This document shows positions 1 through 12,083 of a stretch of DNA of 64,000 nucleotides, one piece after another. Position 1 is the stretch's first letter. Each line of letters begins with the position of its first letter. The translations under genes and the position numbers were made by a program. Where the stretch lies: NCBI GenBank assembly GCA_020746875.1, contig JAGTJL010000019.1:1-64000 (forward strand), in the 5' to 3' direction. Source of the stretch: Rhexocercosporidium sp. MPI-PUGE-AT-0058. Lineage: Eukaryota; Ascomycota; Leotiomycetes; Helotiales. The notes beneath the pieces were generated by a model. The model was not told the origin of the DNA. It did no database searches and saw nothing but the letters and a program-made list of their open reading frames with translations.

Positions 1-960
1 TTTAGATCTCGTCTTAAATTAAAGCGTAAGCTTATTTCTTAAGTTTCTAATCGTAATACCCGGCGCTCTTATATTTAAAGAATTTTATTCCGAGAATTAT
101 ATTATACTTTAAGTCTTTATAATTATAGAATCTTTCTCGAAAGGTTCTCGAGATTCTACGGTCGTCTTATATTATTATATATAAGTTATAAGCGTTAATT
201 ACCCGAAACTAATACTTATTAAATATTATAAACTCTTAATTATACTTAAATAAAAAAAGAAATCCTTATAATTTAACTTTATATTTATTAAGGAAATTAT
301 AATCTGAGCTATTATCCATTAAACTATTAAGTAACGCATTCATACCTATCTCGGGTTGCTTTAATCCTGCAGAAATATATAAGCGTTTAAGAATATCCCT
401 TAAGCCTTCGACGCTTAAAACTTAATATTGCCTTTTCTTATATTCTTTCCGGTATTAAACGGCTTTTATTCCTTAGCGCGTATAATAATATATACCTTCT
501 TTTCTATTAAAAGAGTTTTTTTATTACTTTAAAACGTTCCTTTATTTCTAGCTTTTAAAGATTATTTTACGCTTATTATACGAACTTAAGATAATTATAA
601 TCCCCAGACTAATAACTCTTTTATTTATAAAAGCAGCAAAATATAATATTCTTAATATAATTCTTTTTCTTATTATCTTTATCTTTATTAAAAAGTCGGA
701 AACCGGAAGCTAAAAAAGCGCTGTTAAATGCGCGCTTCTTATTATTATCCTTAAAATATTCTTTATAGCTTCTCTTACGAAATCCGCTATTCTTAAGATT
801 ATTATTATTTTATCCGCCTTCGCCTTCGTTATACTTAGCTTTCGGTATATTAGAAGATATTCTTTAAGTTCTTTTAATAAAAGACTTAATATCATTAGCT
901 AGTTTTTTCTATTATTAATAAATATTAAAAAAGTTTATAAAAGCGTAAGAATTAATCTAT
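1..960. other. AT-rich degraded sequence, no gene assigned
   Basis: Strongly AT-rich with many stops in all frames. I recognise no transposon domain. A short - strand frame at 710-895 (61 codons, Lys/Ile/Leu-rich, helical-looking) may be a continuation of the gag-like frame that lies to its right, but nothing identifies it. RIP-type decay is the likely reason that nothing longer is open. Confidence 0.4.
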
Positions 961-974
961 TACGCTATTAATAT

Positions 975-2009
975 ATACGTAATTACTTTACGAAAGTTAA
1001 TAATAATATTATTATTAAATATCCGAGTATTACGGTCTTTAATAAATATAATAAACCGTCGGCATATCGCTTAAATAAACTCGCTCGGTTATTGGCAGAA
1101 CCGCTTAATATTTTTAATAATCTCAATACTTTAAATTTCTTTAAAAGCATAAAGCTCTTTTAAGAAGTCGATGAATAAGTTTTATACTAGCGGGATACTT
1201 TCGGGTCTAATTATAATTTACTTTACATTACTCTAATAAGTTAATAAGTCGCTTTTTATATTTGCGGCTGCGACGCGTACTCGATTCGCATACGTATTAT
1301 AATTATATAAGCGAGCTTCAAAGATCTCTTCTTAAGTATTTTTCTAATTTCGCAGGCTCTCGAAACTCTTTTCTTTATATTTTTTAAGGATTGTAATCGT
1401 AAAGCATTTCTTATAATCGCGCTTATCTTTCGCTCAGGCCGTAATATACTTTAATAAAATATAAGCGTCTGGATTTAAATACGTTAATAATATTATTTTA
1501 AGTTCATAAGCTACGTGATTTGCCGTAAGTAATGCGGTTATTTCCCGGAAGTATCTCGGGGCCAATAAAGTCCTAAGCCTAATAGCATCCTTATTAAGCG
1601 GGTGCTACAGGCCAGGCAAGTTAGCTTTTAACCCTAAATTAGGGTTGCGCTCTACTAGAAGTAACCTAAAGTCCTTTATTAAAATAGCAATAATAGAATC
1701 TAATATTATATTACGGGTTCGTTAAAAGCTTTCTTCAACCGTATATTATTCACTTATTACGTTCGTATAAGCGACGGAGATTGCCCGGAGGCGGCGAAGT
1801 CTAGCAAGACTATTCTTATAATAAGCGAGCCGCGTCTTCGCACAAGTATCCTTAATTTTAAACTCAGTTAATAAGCGTATATGCTCTTCGAGCTCGCGCT
1901 ACTTCTGAGCGATCTATTCTTCGGTAAGTATACTTAAAGCCGCAAGATCAGTATCAGTATCAAAAATAAAAAAGATTATATTATCCGTTATATAATCAGA
2001 TATATCTAA
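975..2009 (-). pseudogene. Degraded protein frame, gag-like, family unknown
   Basis: One - strand frame can be followed for about 340 codons with some 14 in-frame stops, nearly all TAA or TAG plus one TGA, as RIP makes from Gln, Trp or Arg codons. The recoverable protein is rich in Leu, Ile, Lys, Arg and Glu, with helical stretches such as QKxRELEEHIRLLTE near its start, and no membrane segment. It begins about 310 bp to the left of a 257-bp LTR. If that LTR is the 5' LTR of a - strand element, this is where gag would lie. I do not recognise a zinc knuckle, protease or capsid signature, so gag is an inference from position and general character only. Pol would then be outside the window. Confidence 0.4.
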
Positions 2010-2316
2010 ATTACTTTTAATTTAAGTTATAACTTTACCTTTCTTTTTATAAATATAAACGAGCTAATTATAAGTATAAGAAGATTTTTTATTACTATTA
2101 TCGCGAGTACTTTAAGGCAGTTCGCTATTAAAAGCACTTTCGCTTTTAATCGTATAAAAGGGATCTACAGATTCTATAATCTTACGAAAAATATTACGAG
2201 CGGCATTACCGAAGCAAGTATTACTCGCAAGTTTAGCGTTATTAAATATGATTACTTAATAAAGAACCGTTCTTTTACTCTTCGTACTACCTTCTTATAA
2301 AATAAAAAGATTAGCT

Positions 2317-2573
2317 TATTAAATAGAATTTACAATAAGTAAAGCTTCGTAAAGGTTCAGAGTAAATTATATTCAAAGAACTAATCTCTGGCCTTCGAAG
2401 AAGTCCAGAAGAGAAGCGTATATATAAAAAGGGTTACTTATAAAGGGAAGCAAAACGCCGGCGTAATTAAATATATAAGTAGGACTGATTCTATTAATAC
2501 CGTAAAAGCCTCGGCCTCCTTATACTACGGGCCCGATTCCGTACAGATAAAATGGATAGGCATACACATGATA
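2317..2573. repeat. 257-bp LTR, left copy
   Basis: This aligns without gaps to 55867-56123, also 257 bp, and the differences seen are C/T or G/A. Ends are TATTA...TGATA here, which read as TGTCA...TGACA once RIP changes are allowed, so they form the short terminal inverted repeat expected of an LTR. The inner part keeps a GC-rich stretch (tacgggcccgattccgta) that is conserved in both copies. The flanking 5-mers (tagct and tcttt) do not match each other or those of the other copy, so I cannot say whether the two are a pair, two solo LTRs, or parts of separate elements. Confidence 0.75.
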
Positions 2574-2879
2574 TCTTTAAAGAAAGGGACTTTCTTTAAA
2601 AATAAATTAAAAAATATTAAAACATTTTATTCTTTTATTTTGCCGGCTTTTCTCGCGGATTTAAGATTATAAAAGAGCGACTTATTATTTTAAATATTAA
2701 AAATATATTATAATTAAAAGAGAAAGCCTTTTTTTTAACGAAATAATATTAAATTAAGAAAGTATTATTACATTTAATTAAATTAAATATAAGAAATTTT
2801 ATAAAAATGTTTTATTACTTATAATTATTAAGACGGTAAACTATAAAGCCTAATAAATATTATACTCTTTATTTCTTAA

Positions 2880-4400
2880 AGCGTTAGCTCCCGAAGTTAA
2901 GAAAATAATAAAAGACAAACTTAATTATAAGGTTCTCGAACTCTTTAAGGGGCTATATTATAACGCTTGGTTTTTAATTAAGAAAAAGGAATTAAAAAAG
3001 TATTATTTAATTAACTCAATAACTATATTTAACGTAATTATTTTAAAAGACATTAATTTATTTTCTTTTATTAACGAATTTTTAAAGGAATTTATAAAGT
3101 GTTATATTATAAGCCTAATAGACTTATATTTAAGCTATAATTAATAAATATTATATTAAAGTAGTCGAAATATAACGGCCTTTTTTATGCCTGGCATTAA
3201 ATTAATCCAAAACATAACGTTATCTTAAGAAGTTATAAACTCTATTATTTAATTTATAAAAATAATCGATAAAATAATAAAAAATATTATGCCTTTTATT
3301 ATAATATCGTTTTTAAACGACGTTAGCGTAAAAAGTCTATATATAAACTATAATTAAAAAGAAGCACGGCCTAGGATTCGCTAATTCGTCCTAAAGTACT
3401 TTCTTAACCTTAATAAGACGCTAGAACGCCTTAAGCGCGCTAGAGTTATTATAGGCTTTAAATCGCAGTTTTATTATAATAATATAAACGTCGTCGATTA
3501 CGTATATAATTTATAAAAAAGAAAACCTTTAATTATATATTTAATTAAAATATAAAAATAAAAAGAACTTAAAAACGTTATAAAAGTCAAAGGATTTTTA
3601 AATTTAATTATTTATTTTTATATTTAAATTAAAGACTTTTATTTATTAATTAAGCCGTTATACGACTTCATAAGAAAAGGAGTTAAATTTATATAAAACC
3701 TCGTAACTTACGGCTAAATAATAAAAACTCTTTAAAATATTTTATATTCTTTTTTAATATTTTATAAAATTAATTACTTTAAGGGCGCTAGCGAAATCGT
3801 CGTTTTTATAGACTTTAATAAAGTTAAATAAAGTAATTTCTTTAGTTAACGTGACTTAAAAAATAATAAGCTTAAATTAATAAAATATAAGAGCGGCTTT
3901 TAAATAAAGGCAAAACGAGATTATAATATTATAAAAAGAGAATATGAAGCTAAGGCGCTTGTTTCGAAGGAGGCTAAAAGTATTATTAATTTTATTTAAC
4001 AAGATATTATTTACCGACATAAGCTGTTTTAAAAGCTAGTAATTAATAAAGGCATAAAAATATAAGCGAAGTCGTTAATTTATTAAATAAAATAAAAATT
4101 CGACGAATTCAAATATCGGCTTATAACGCGAAAGCTAATAATATAATCGAGCGAGGATATAGCCTTATTAAAAATACTCTTTTTAAAATAAGAGGAGATT
4201 AAATAAGTAACTTATTAGCGGTTTTATTTACTAACCGTATTATAATTTATAGACTTATAGGCTATACTTTTTTTTTCTAGTTTACGATAGAATTAGTTTT
4301 CTTTATTAAAACACGTTATCTTACTTAAAGAAGTTTTTTCTTAAAAGATATTAAGAGTATTAATAATTTAATTTACATTTAAATTCTTTAATATTAAATG
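2880..4400 (+). pseudogene. Gypsy-F pol remnant (RT, RNase H, integrase)
   Basis: Gypsy-type polyprotein broken by many RIP stops. Reverse transcriptase: near 2930-3020 a block resembling WFLIKKKELKKYYLIN, near 3112-3140 SLIDLYLSYN, near 3178-3335 TAFFMP...ITLSQEVINS followed by FLNDVSVKS, which matches the FLDD(I/V)xVKG active-site box of a common fungal Gypsy clade with the first catalytic Asp turned to Asn. RNase H: IVVFIDFNKVK near 3790, where VDAS is usual. Integrase end: ISAYNAKANNVIERGY near 4100-4150, then a LLAVLFTNR block. The order RT-RH-IN fixes the element as Ty3/Gypsy and the + strand. Only about 300 bp separate RT from the LTR at 2317-2573, so gag and protease are missing; the left end seems truncated or interrupted. 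Confidence 0.85.
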
Positions 4401-7400
4401 CGAAATAATAATATACTCTTTTATAATACTTTTATAATTAATCGCCTTAAGTTATTTTATAAATAAAAGCGCTTTATTTATTATAAAAACGACAAGCTTT
4501 TAACGATAACTTAATATAATAATAATAAAAACTAGCTTAAACTTAATCTTAAGGAGCGAAATTTATAAGGCCTTAAAGACTTTAAAAAGCTTATAAAATA
4601 AATTGTATAAAATAATAAAATAATTATTAAAATACTTAAAAGGCTAACTTAAGCGAAATAAAGTTAATATCGAGTCGTCACTTATTCCTTTAATAAATAA
4701 CTTAATTGTTATAACTGATATTATTAACTACTTCTTATTATAATTTTTATAGCTTGTCGCTTAGCGTTGTCGAACGTTAAATTGTGGCGAAGACATACTT
4801 TTTATATTTTATAAAAGAGATAAAGATTAAGACACGACAATAAAAGTATATATTAAAATACTAGGGGCTTTTTCTTAAACGACAAAAAATCCCTTTAATA
4901 CTTCGAATACTATTTACGCTTATAAATACCCTTCGATTACATTTATAAATCATTTTATAATAATAATATTAATATTTCAGTCGAGCTAAATAATATGTTT
5001 ACGGTAACTATCCTTTAAATAATTTAATATTATTAACGCTAGATGTATAAGCTCGAAAGCTTATAAATATAATAATTATTAATACTTCATAAAGTTAAAA
5101 AAGCCTTTAAAAAGCTTAAAGAAAGTTTTAGCCTCGTGAAATAGTTTAATTAAATTAAGACGATTATAGTTTATGTTATAAAAGAGTAGAATTTAATTAA
5201 GTACTTATTCCTTATTAAATCTTATAAAAAGTTAAATAATAAATTAAATAAGGTTTTTTCGACGAGCTATTCTAAAGCGTTAATAGTCTTAATATATTAA
5301 TAAGCTAGGCGCTAAAGACAATAACCCCTCGAGATATACTGTTAAAATAAACTCGTATAATAAGTCCCCGAAAGTAGTCGAAGATTAGAAATTCTTCTTT
5401 AATATTATTTAAATACTTTATAACGAAAAAGATTTACTTTAATTAAAATAATTCTTAAGGCTATAATAAATAAGCTATTAATTTAAAAAGAAAATATATA
5501 ACGACTAAGAGGTTACGCGTAATTAAATGACTTAAAATCTAAAGGAGTTTATAAAATTAAATAAATAAAACTAATTTATATATTTAAATAAACGATAAAG
5601 CGCGCGACAAGCTATAAGTTATTACGAAGGAAATGAATTATTATAACTGCTTTATATCGATAATAAAGATCGTTAAATTTATTATTAATAATATAAAAGG
5701 TTTATTTAAATTTTAATAATTTTAATATAGCGTGCTTAAAAATAAAGCCTAATACTCTGAGACCGTAACGGTTAAGTTAAAGACGAGTAAAGTAAATACA
5801 GTTAATAAGTTATAAATCTTTAGCTTTTTTATATCTTTCTTACGCTTTTAACCCTTTATATTATAAATACTTTATTTTTAATTAAACTATTAGTCTTTAG
5901 AAATTAGCGGTCGAGTTATTGTAAGCTTAAAGTTTATCGTAAGCTTAAAGTTTAACGTAAGAGTTATTATTAAACTTTATAAGTTTTCTTAATCGACGGC
6001 TACTAAGTTTAGGCCTTTACGCTACTTAAGTGTTAATAGTAATAACTTAATTAAAAGTAAAAGTATAAAATAGCAGATTAAATATTATAACAGGCCGAGC
6101 CTACCTTAAGCCATTTTAGGCAACGTATTATAGTATTAAAGTAATAACGACTTTATTTCCTTAGAGTCTCGGTCAATTAGTTTTAAAATAATAAAATAAA
6201 TAAAATCACTTTATGTAAAAGGAGATTTTAATTAATTTAAATTATATGTCTTTTCCTTAATCGTTCTGAAATCTCGCCTATTAAAATTCAAACACTATTA
6301 CTATAGTTCCGTCGCGGTAATAACTTTATAAAGGACTTAAGCGAGTAAATAATACCTTATTATAAACACTTAAGTTATTTATAAGTGTTTCTCTGACTTT
6401 ATTTTTATAAAGTTGTCTTCTACTAAGTAAATTAACCAGACTTTAAATTAAGAGCTTCCTTTAACTAAATATTAATTCTTAAACTTTTAAATTAAGAATA
6501 TTAATCGATTAAAAAAGAGTACTATTACTTTTGTCTTTAAGACATGTTTACTTCTTCCTTAAACTTAAAATCTAACTTAGCTTGCACCGGTTTATAAAGG
6601 TGTTTAAAGTATGCTTTTATTACTTTTAAAGTCACTATAAAGTTATATTAATATAAAGTTCTTTAAAAAAGAACTTTATTATTAAATAAAAAAGGGTTAC
6701 CTTAATAAAAAAGGACTTTTAGAAAGCTTAATATTATCGATTTAGAGGTTGCCTACGATATAATTAATAAAGGCTTAAAATAAATAATAAAATTGAAAAC
6801 ACTTCTTATTTTAATAAAGCGATTAAAGTTACGCCTTTACTTTAAGTCTTTAAATTATATTAAAAAATTATTAAGATTTAAAAGTTAATAATATTAAATA
6901 AAAAAAAACTTATTTTTAGCTTTTTACTTTTTTTAATTAATTAATAATAAAAAGTAAGTCGAAAGAAAGCGACGACGAAGGCGGTTTAAAATAGCTTATA
7001 GTTTATTAAAGCTTTAAAGTTTATTCTCGAGAAGCTTTTATTTTATAACTTGCCGCTAAAAAAAGAAAAAGACCGCGAAGAAGACTAAGTAATTTAAAAT
7101 TAATATATAAAACATAATATTTTTTTTCTTTTCTTTTTAAATATAATAAATCTTAGCCGCGTATAATAATTTACTTATTTATTAAAGAATAATAAAAAGA
7201 TATAATAAGAAGTTATTAAAGCATTATTAGAGCTTTTATTTAATATAATAACTATTAAAATAAAAAAAGAAGGAATTACTTAAGACCGACTTTATTATTA
7301 TTTAATATCGACTTATTAAAAAAGTAAAAGTAAAGAGAAGAAGATAAAAGTAAAAAAAAGATTTAATTAAGTTAATAAAAATACTTTAATTAGCTTTTTT

Positions 7401-8438
7401 TAACTTTTTTATTATATTTTAAACCTCGAAGGTAAGAAGACCGTCCTTCGATTACTATTTACTTTTAACCTTATATATTTATATATTTTTACTTTTTTAA
7501 TATATTTTTAATCTATTTCTTTTTATTCTTAATAATAATTAAGAAATTAAAAAGGTTTATAAAAGATTTATTAAAGTAAAAATATAAAATAAAAGCGGGG
7601 TCGTTAAAGACTCGCTAGCTTAAGGTATAAAAGAATATTAACGAATTCGACGCGTTATAAAAATAAATTTTTATTTTATAAAAAAAGTTAGTTTTTATAT
7701 TATAAAAAAAGGAAGCGAGAACTTATTAAAATATTAATTATACGTTAATTTACTTTAAAAGAATTACTTTAACTTTATTAAAGTTAAAGTTTATTTAAAT
7801 ATAATATTTAAAAAGATAAGTTTAAGTAATAAAAATAATATAATAAGTATTAAAAGGTATAAAAAACTAATATAAGTATAAAGAAATACATAAAGCTTCT
7901 TCAAGAGTATTATAGAAAAAAGTAATAGAATTATTAAAAAGGAAAAGAAAAAAAAAGAGTAATAAAGTAAAAGATAATATTTAAGAGTATTAAACGAGAT
8001 AATTGTTTGCTTTTAAAGGTGAAGTATAAGTTACTTAATATTTACTTATTCTTATTTAAATATATTTTCTTTTAAGTATTTAAAGTTTTAAAGTTATAAT
8101 ATTAATTTTTACTTTTTTACTCGAGGTCGAGTATGAGTTTTTTAAGAAAGGGGCGCATATAATAGGATTAACCTTAAAGGTTTATTTATTATATAATTAA
8201 GTTATATCTTATTATATTTAAAATAGCTTTTAAGATAATATTCTTTAAAAATAATAACGATTTTTATTATTATAACTTTTCCTTTTTATTTAAATTATAC
8301 CTTTTCCTTTTCTTAATAAATTATATTTTTTAAATATATAATATCTTTAATATTTATTAAATAGGTATTTCTTATATTTACCTTTTAGTACTTGCTTTGC
8401 TACCCTCTTGTTATGTGCTTAGTGTTTACCCTTTTACA
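4401..8438. other. Unassigned RIP-degraded stretch
   Basis: About 4 kb beyond the Gypsy-F integrase. The first few hundred bases probably belong to that element's 3' part. After that I recognise no domain. Between about 6550 and 6880 the + strand has a fairly open, helical-looking frame containing NIIDLEVAYDIINKGL. Between about 7590 and 7980 another + frame is Ser/Lys/Glu-rich. Neither is identified. Two tandem 18-bp units (gtaagcttaaagtttatc type) sit at about 5930-5965. No LTR pair or terminal inverted repeat was found inside, so this may be several broken elements. Confidence 0.35.
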
Positions 8439-9032
8439 CTAGTTTATTTTAATAAACGTTAAGCTTAATTAAGTAATTTTTATAAATATAATTTAAATAT
8501 TAAAATATTATAATTTTAAAAAGAATATATTTTAGCGTTTTTTTATTAACTAAATTCGGTTAAATTAACGTTAATTTTAAGTCTCGCTTATATTTTGTAA
8601 AGAACGTCCTAAAAACTAGTCTTTTTAAAGCTCTTACGCTATAAATATTTACGCTTAAAAAATTATAATAAGAAAATCATTCGTTTTAGGTAAATTATAT
8701 GCGCACGCTAGCCGGCCTTGGCCCTAATCGGGCGTTATAAGAGCTATATTATTAATATTATTAGTATATTATCAATATTATTAATACTTTTACAAACCTT
8801 ATTAACATATTAAATAAAATAAAATAATAAAGCCTTACTTTTAAAAGTGGAGTTATAATACGCTAGTCTATTTCGGCGCTTTCGGCGCTTTTTACGCCTT
8901 CGGCGCGCTTTTAATTTATTATAATAAGAAACTGTCCTTAAAATTTTCGATACGCAACTTTAGTTTTAAAAGCGTAAGAATAGCGCCTCTGGCGCAGTTG
9001 GCGGACGTCCGCCTCTCGATTTTTTTGCAGAT
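8439..9032. mobile_element. TIR element M2, truncated copy
   Basis: Matches the right-hand about 715 bp of the full M2 copy at 27716-28559 through to the terminal tttttttgcagat. Homology starts abruptly at ctagtttatttt, so about 130 bp of the left end, including the left inverted repeat, is missing. It keeps the marker agccggcc motif and the ggcggacgtccgc stretch close to the end. The 9-bp tandem array of the other copy is here only about two units. No coding region is seen, so it is a non-autonomous or heavily deleted DNA transposon. Confidence 0.75.
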
Positions 9033-9147
9033 ATAAGTCGACTTTAATATCGCTTAATTTATCTTTAATTAAGTGTGGTACAGAAGTGGAGCATAAAGTA
9101 AGTGCTCTTAAAGCGGTTAATTAATAATTATCAGGAGTGGAATCTAG

Positions 9148-9330
9148 TATAAGGAGGGTCGGGGGTTTTACGGAAGGTTTGCAGGCTTAGAATATATCAC
9201 GTATTAATATTTTTATTTATTTACTTTAGAGGAGAGTAAAGAGGATTTAAAAGGCTAGAAATTAGTTTAAATTACAATTAATATACTTTAAACGTTTTAA
9301 ATAATAATTTTCTATTATTTAAACTTTATA
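9148..9330 (+). repeat. Gypsy-A 5' LTR (183 bp)
   Basis: Same length as and colinear with 53343-53525. Begins tataaggaggg and ends aaactttata; with RIP reversed this reads TGTAAGG...CCTTACA, a clean terminal inverted repeat. It lies 115 bp right of the truncated M2 copy. Confidence 0.85.
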
Positions 9331-11743
9331 TTCTAATTTCTTTATTTATATAAAAATAATTCGTTACTTATTTAAAGCTTTTACGAAACAATTATAATAA
9401 TTAAAAATAAAAAGAAGACAGCTTTAATAATAAAAAGAATATCATAATTACCCTTACTTTATTTTATTAATTAATTATCGAATACCCTTCGAAATAACCT
9501 TAAGGATAATTCGCCCACGCGTAACGAGTAATTTTAGCGCTTTAATAAAGGTTTAAAAAGTCTTACGGATAACGATAAAAGGGGCTTAGATGTTAAAGAA
9601 ACTATTAAAGCTAAGCGACGACAAATTTTAAAAATTTAAAAACAAATTAAATAAAAAAAGAAGAAAAAAGCAATTCGAAACCGAATTAAAGAATTAAAAG
9701 AAATAATACGAGAATAAGAAGATTTAAAAAAAAAGGCTAACGGATATAATATAAATAAAACAAAAAGAAAAGGAAAGTAAAAGATATATAAATAAAGAAA
9801 AGCGTCGACGCGCGAATACGGCCGAAGACTATTATTATAACGAATTCACAAGACCCCTTCGAGATAACTTTAATATACGTTTAATATTATATTAATAAAT
9901 CCCAAAGATATAAGAGCTTTTAATATATAAGAGTAAGAACGTTAAAGAGGCTTAATCTTTTATTTTAAAGTATTAAATAAAAGTTTTATTAAAATAAAAA
10001 AATAATATATATTATAAATAAAAATAAGATGAACGAATGCGTTTTTGTTTTCGACGAAAAAGTAAAATAAAAGTAAACCGGGTTCGAATCGAGGGCTAGG
10101 ATAAACTCACTTATTTAAAAAGGATTTAAATAATAAATATTAAACTTAATTATAAACCTTAAAAACTAAGAGCTTATAGTACTTAATTAATATAAAAACG
10201 CTTAATAGCGCGAGAACGAGTCAGTAGACGATTTCGTATCTTTTCTTAATAACTTAAAGTAATAATTAAAGATTAAAAATAATACGGCGAGACGACGGAC
10301 CTTTTACGTTAAACTAAAGCTTAAGTTAAAGAGAGAAATTATTAAAATTTATAAAGAATTAATATTTCTAGCTTATTATATTAAAAATATTAATAAGGTA
10401 AATAATTAAAATAAATCCCGAAAGGACGCCGATAAGGCTCCGAAAAAGGATAATAATTACTTTTATAATAATAAACTATTTTATATTTTTTCTTTAAATT
10501 TAAACTAAAAGCGAGACGAGTTTAATAATATGAATCGGACCTTTATTAATATTAAGTTAGGAGTAAAAAGATTAAGTAATAAAGAATACTACCGTTATAA
10601 AAATCTAAGTTACTTAATAATAAAATACTTAAAGATTACGTATTATAATTATTAAAAGAAAAGATATATTTCTTTAAATTATATAAAGCTATAATAGACG
10701 AAAAATAAATTAACTTAATCTTAATCTCTTTATTATTAATAAAATTAAATAAGAAAAAAAAAACGGTAAAAGATTATAATATTAATAAAGATTCGGACTT
10801 AAGACAAAAGAATGCGAATTAAACGAATACTTTTTAATAGTAGTGCCAAAGGTAATTATATTTTTTAAGCGCTTATAATCGAATATAAATAAAAGTTTAT
10901 AATTAATTAAATTAAGTTAATTATAATTAAAGGAAGAGAAGTTATTACTTACGGAACTTATTCTTTATAATTATATATTATTAATAGTAAAAGCATTATA
11001 AAAGAGTATCGGCAGTCGTATATTACTTACGACTTCGAGATTCTAGGAATTACTTTTATTTTAAGATTTCTTTAATTTAAAGAAGTTAACCTTATTATTA
11101 GCTTTCGGTCGAAGACTTAGCGATTTCTTTTTAAAAGGAATTAAATTAATATTATTTTTATTAAAAAGTTTATAAAGAAAACTCGAAAGAATTAAATATA
11201 TTATATTATATTTAACGTTAAGACTATTAAAAATGCCGAGTTGCTTCCGAAATATATTAATTACTTAAAGATTTTTAGCGAAATAAATATTAAGACGTTA
11301 CTTAAATATTATTTAATAAAGCATTAAATCGACCTCAAACTTAATAAGGAATTATTATAAGGACTCGTTTACTTACTCTTCGAGTCAGAATTAATAATAC
11401 TCCGAGAATACCTTAAAGCGAGTTTAAAAAAGGATTAAATTTAAAAGTTTATTAGCTTTATAAAAGCGCTTATTTTATTTATACTTAAGAAAGGCGGAAG
11501 ACTGTAATTATATATTAATTACAAAAAGCTTAATATTATTATAATAAAGAATTAAACCCTTTTACTTTTAATTAATAAAACCCTTAATTAATTAAGACGC
11601 GCTAAAGTATCTATAAAACTAAACTTAAAAGATATATATTACCGACTCCGAATTAAATAAGGCGATAAATAAAAGACGGCATTTCGGACTTAATACGAAT
11701 ACTTTAAGTATTACGTGTTTCCTTTTAAACTTTAAATATTTTA
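9331..11743 (+). pseudogene. Gypsy-A gag, protease and N-terminal RT
   Basis: Gag: a Lys/Arg/Glu-rich coiled-coil region near 9590-9780, then around 10570-10640 a frame reading EYYRYKNLSYLIIKYLK, which matches a CCHC zinc knuckle (CxxCGxxGHxxxxC) with Cys turned to Tyr by G-to-A changes. Protease should be around 10850-11100 but the active site is not readable. RT starts near 11260: GLVYLLFESELIILREYLKA, then ALILFILKKGGRL and KTAFRT near 11660-11690 and YVFPFKL near 11715. These correspond to the known order of Gypsy pol. The frame stops at the insertion point of Copia-B copy 1 and resumes at 27412. Joining the two sides leaves the RT frame one base short, so a small deletion is also present. 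Confidence 0.85.
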
Positions 11744-11748
11744 ATAAT

Positions 11749-11937
11749 TGTCGCGCCTTAGCGCAGTCTACTGGTCATGTATATGCTCTCGTAAGCACTC
11801 ACGTATATATATACTCAGGTCACAGTTCTCTTTTACAAAGAATAACGCTTACTTTATTAAATCTTTTAAACCCTTACTCTTTACGTTAATTATAAAGCTC
11901 TTAAACTATTAAAAGCCTGCTTTACTTTTATATAATA
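11749..11937 (+). repeat. Copia-B copy 1 5' LTR (189 bp)
   Basis: Starts TGTCGCGCCTTAGCGCAG, ends tatataata, the RIP form of tgtacgaca. Aligns with 27223-27411, 39628-39816 and 47787-47975 at the same 189-bp length. Preceded by the 5-bp target duplicate ATAAT. Confidence 0.93.
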
Positions 11938-12083
11938 ATTAAAAGCTATATTTATCTTTATAAATTACTTTTAATATATATAGATTTCGAGCTTTAATTA
12001 AGCTTATTTAATTTTAACTTTACGATTTTCGTTCTCTTTCCTTATAATTAAACCTTAATGCCCCTCTTAACGCAATTATCGAA

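Noticed and set aside
9143..9147. Target duplicate for Gypsy-A
   Set aside because: The left flank tctag does not match the right flank ataat after 53525, so no duplicate is claimed.
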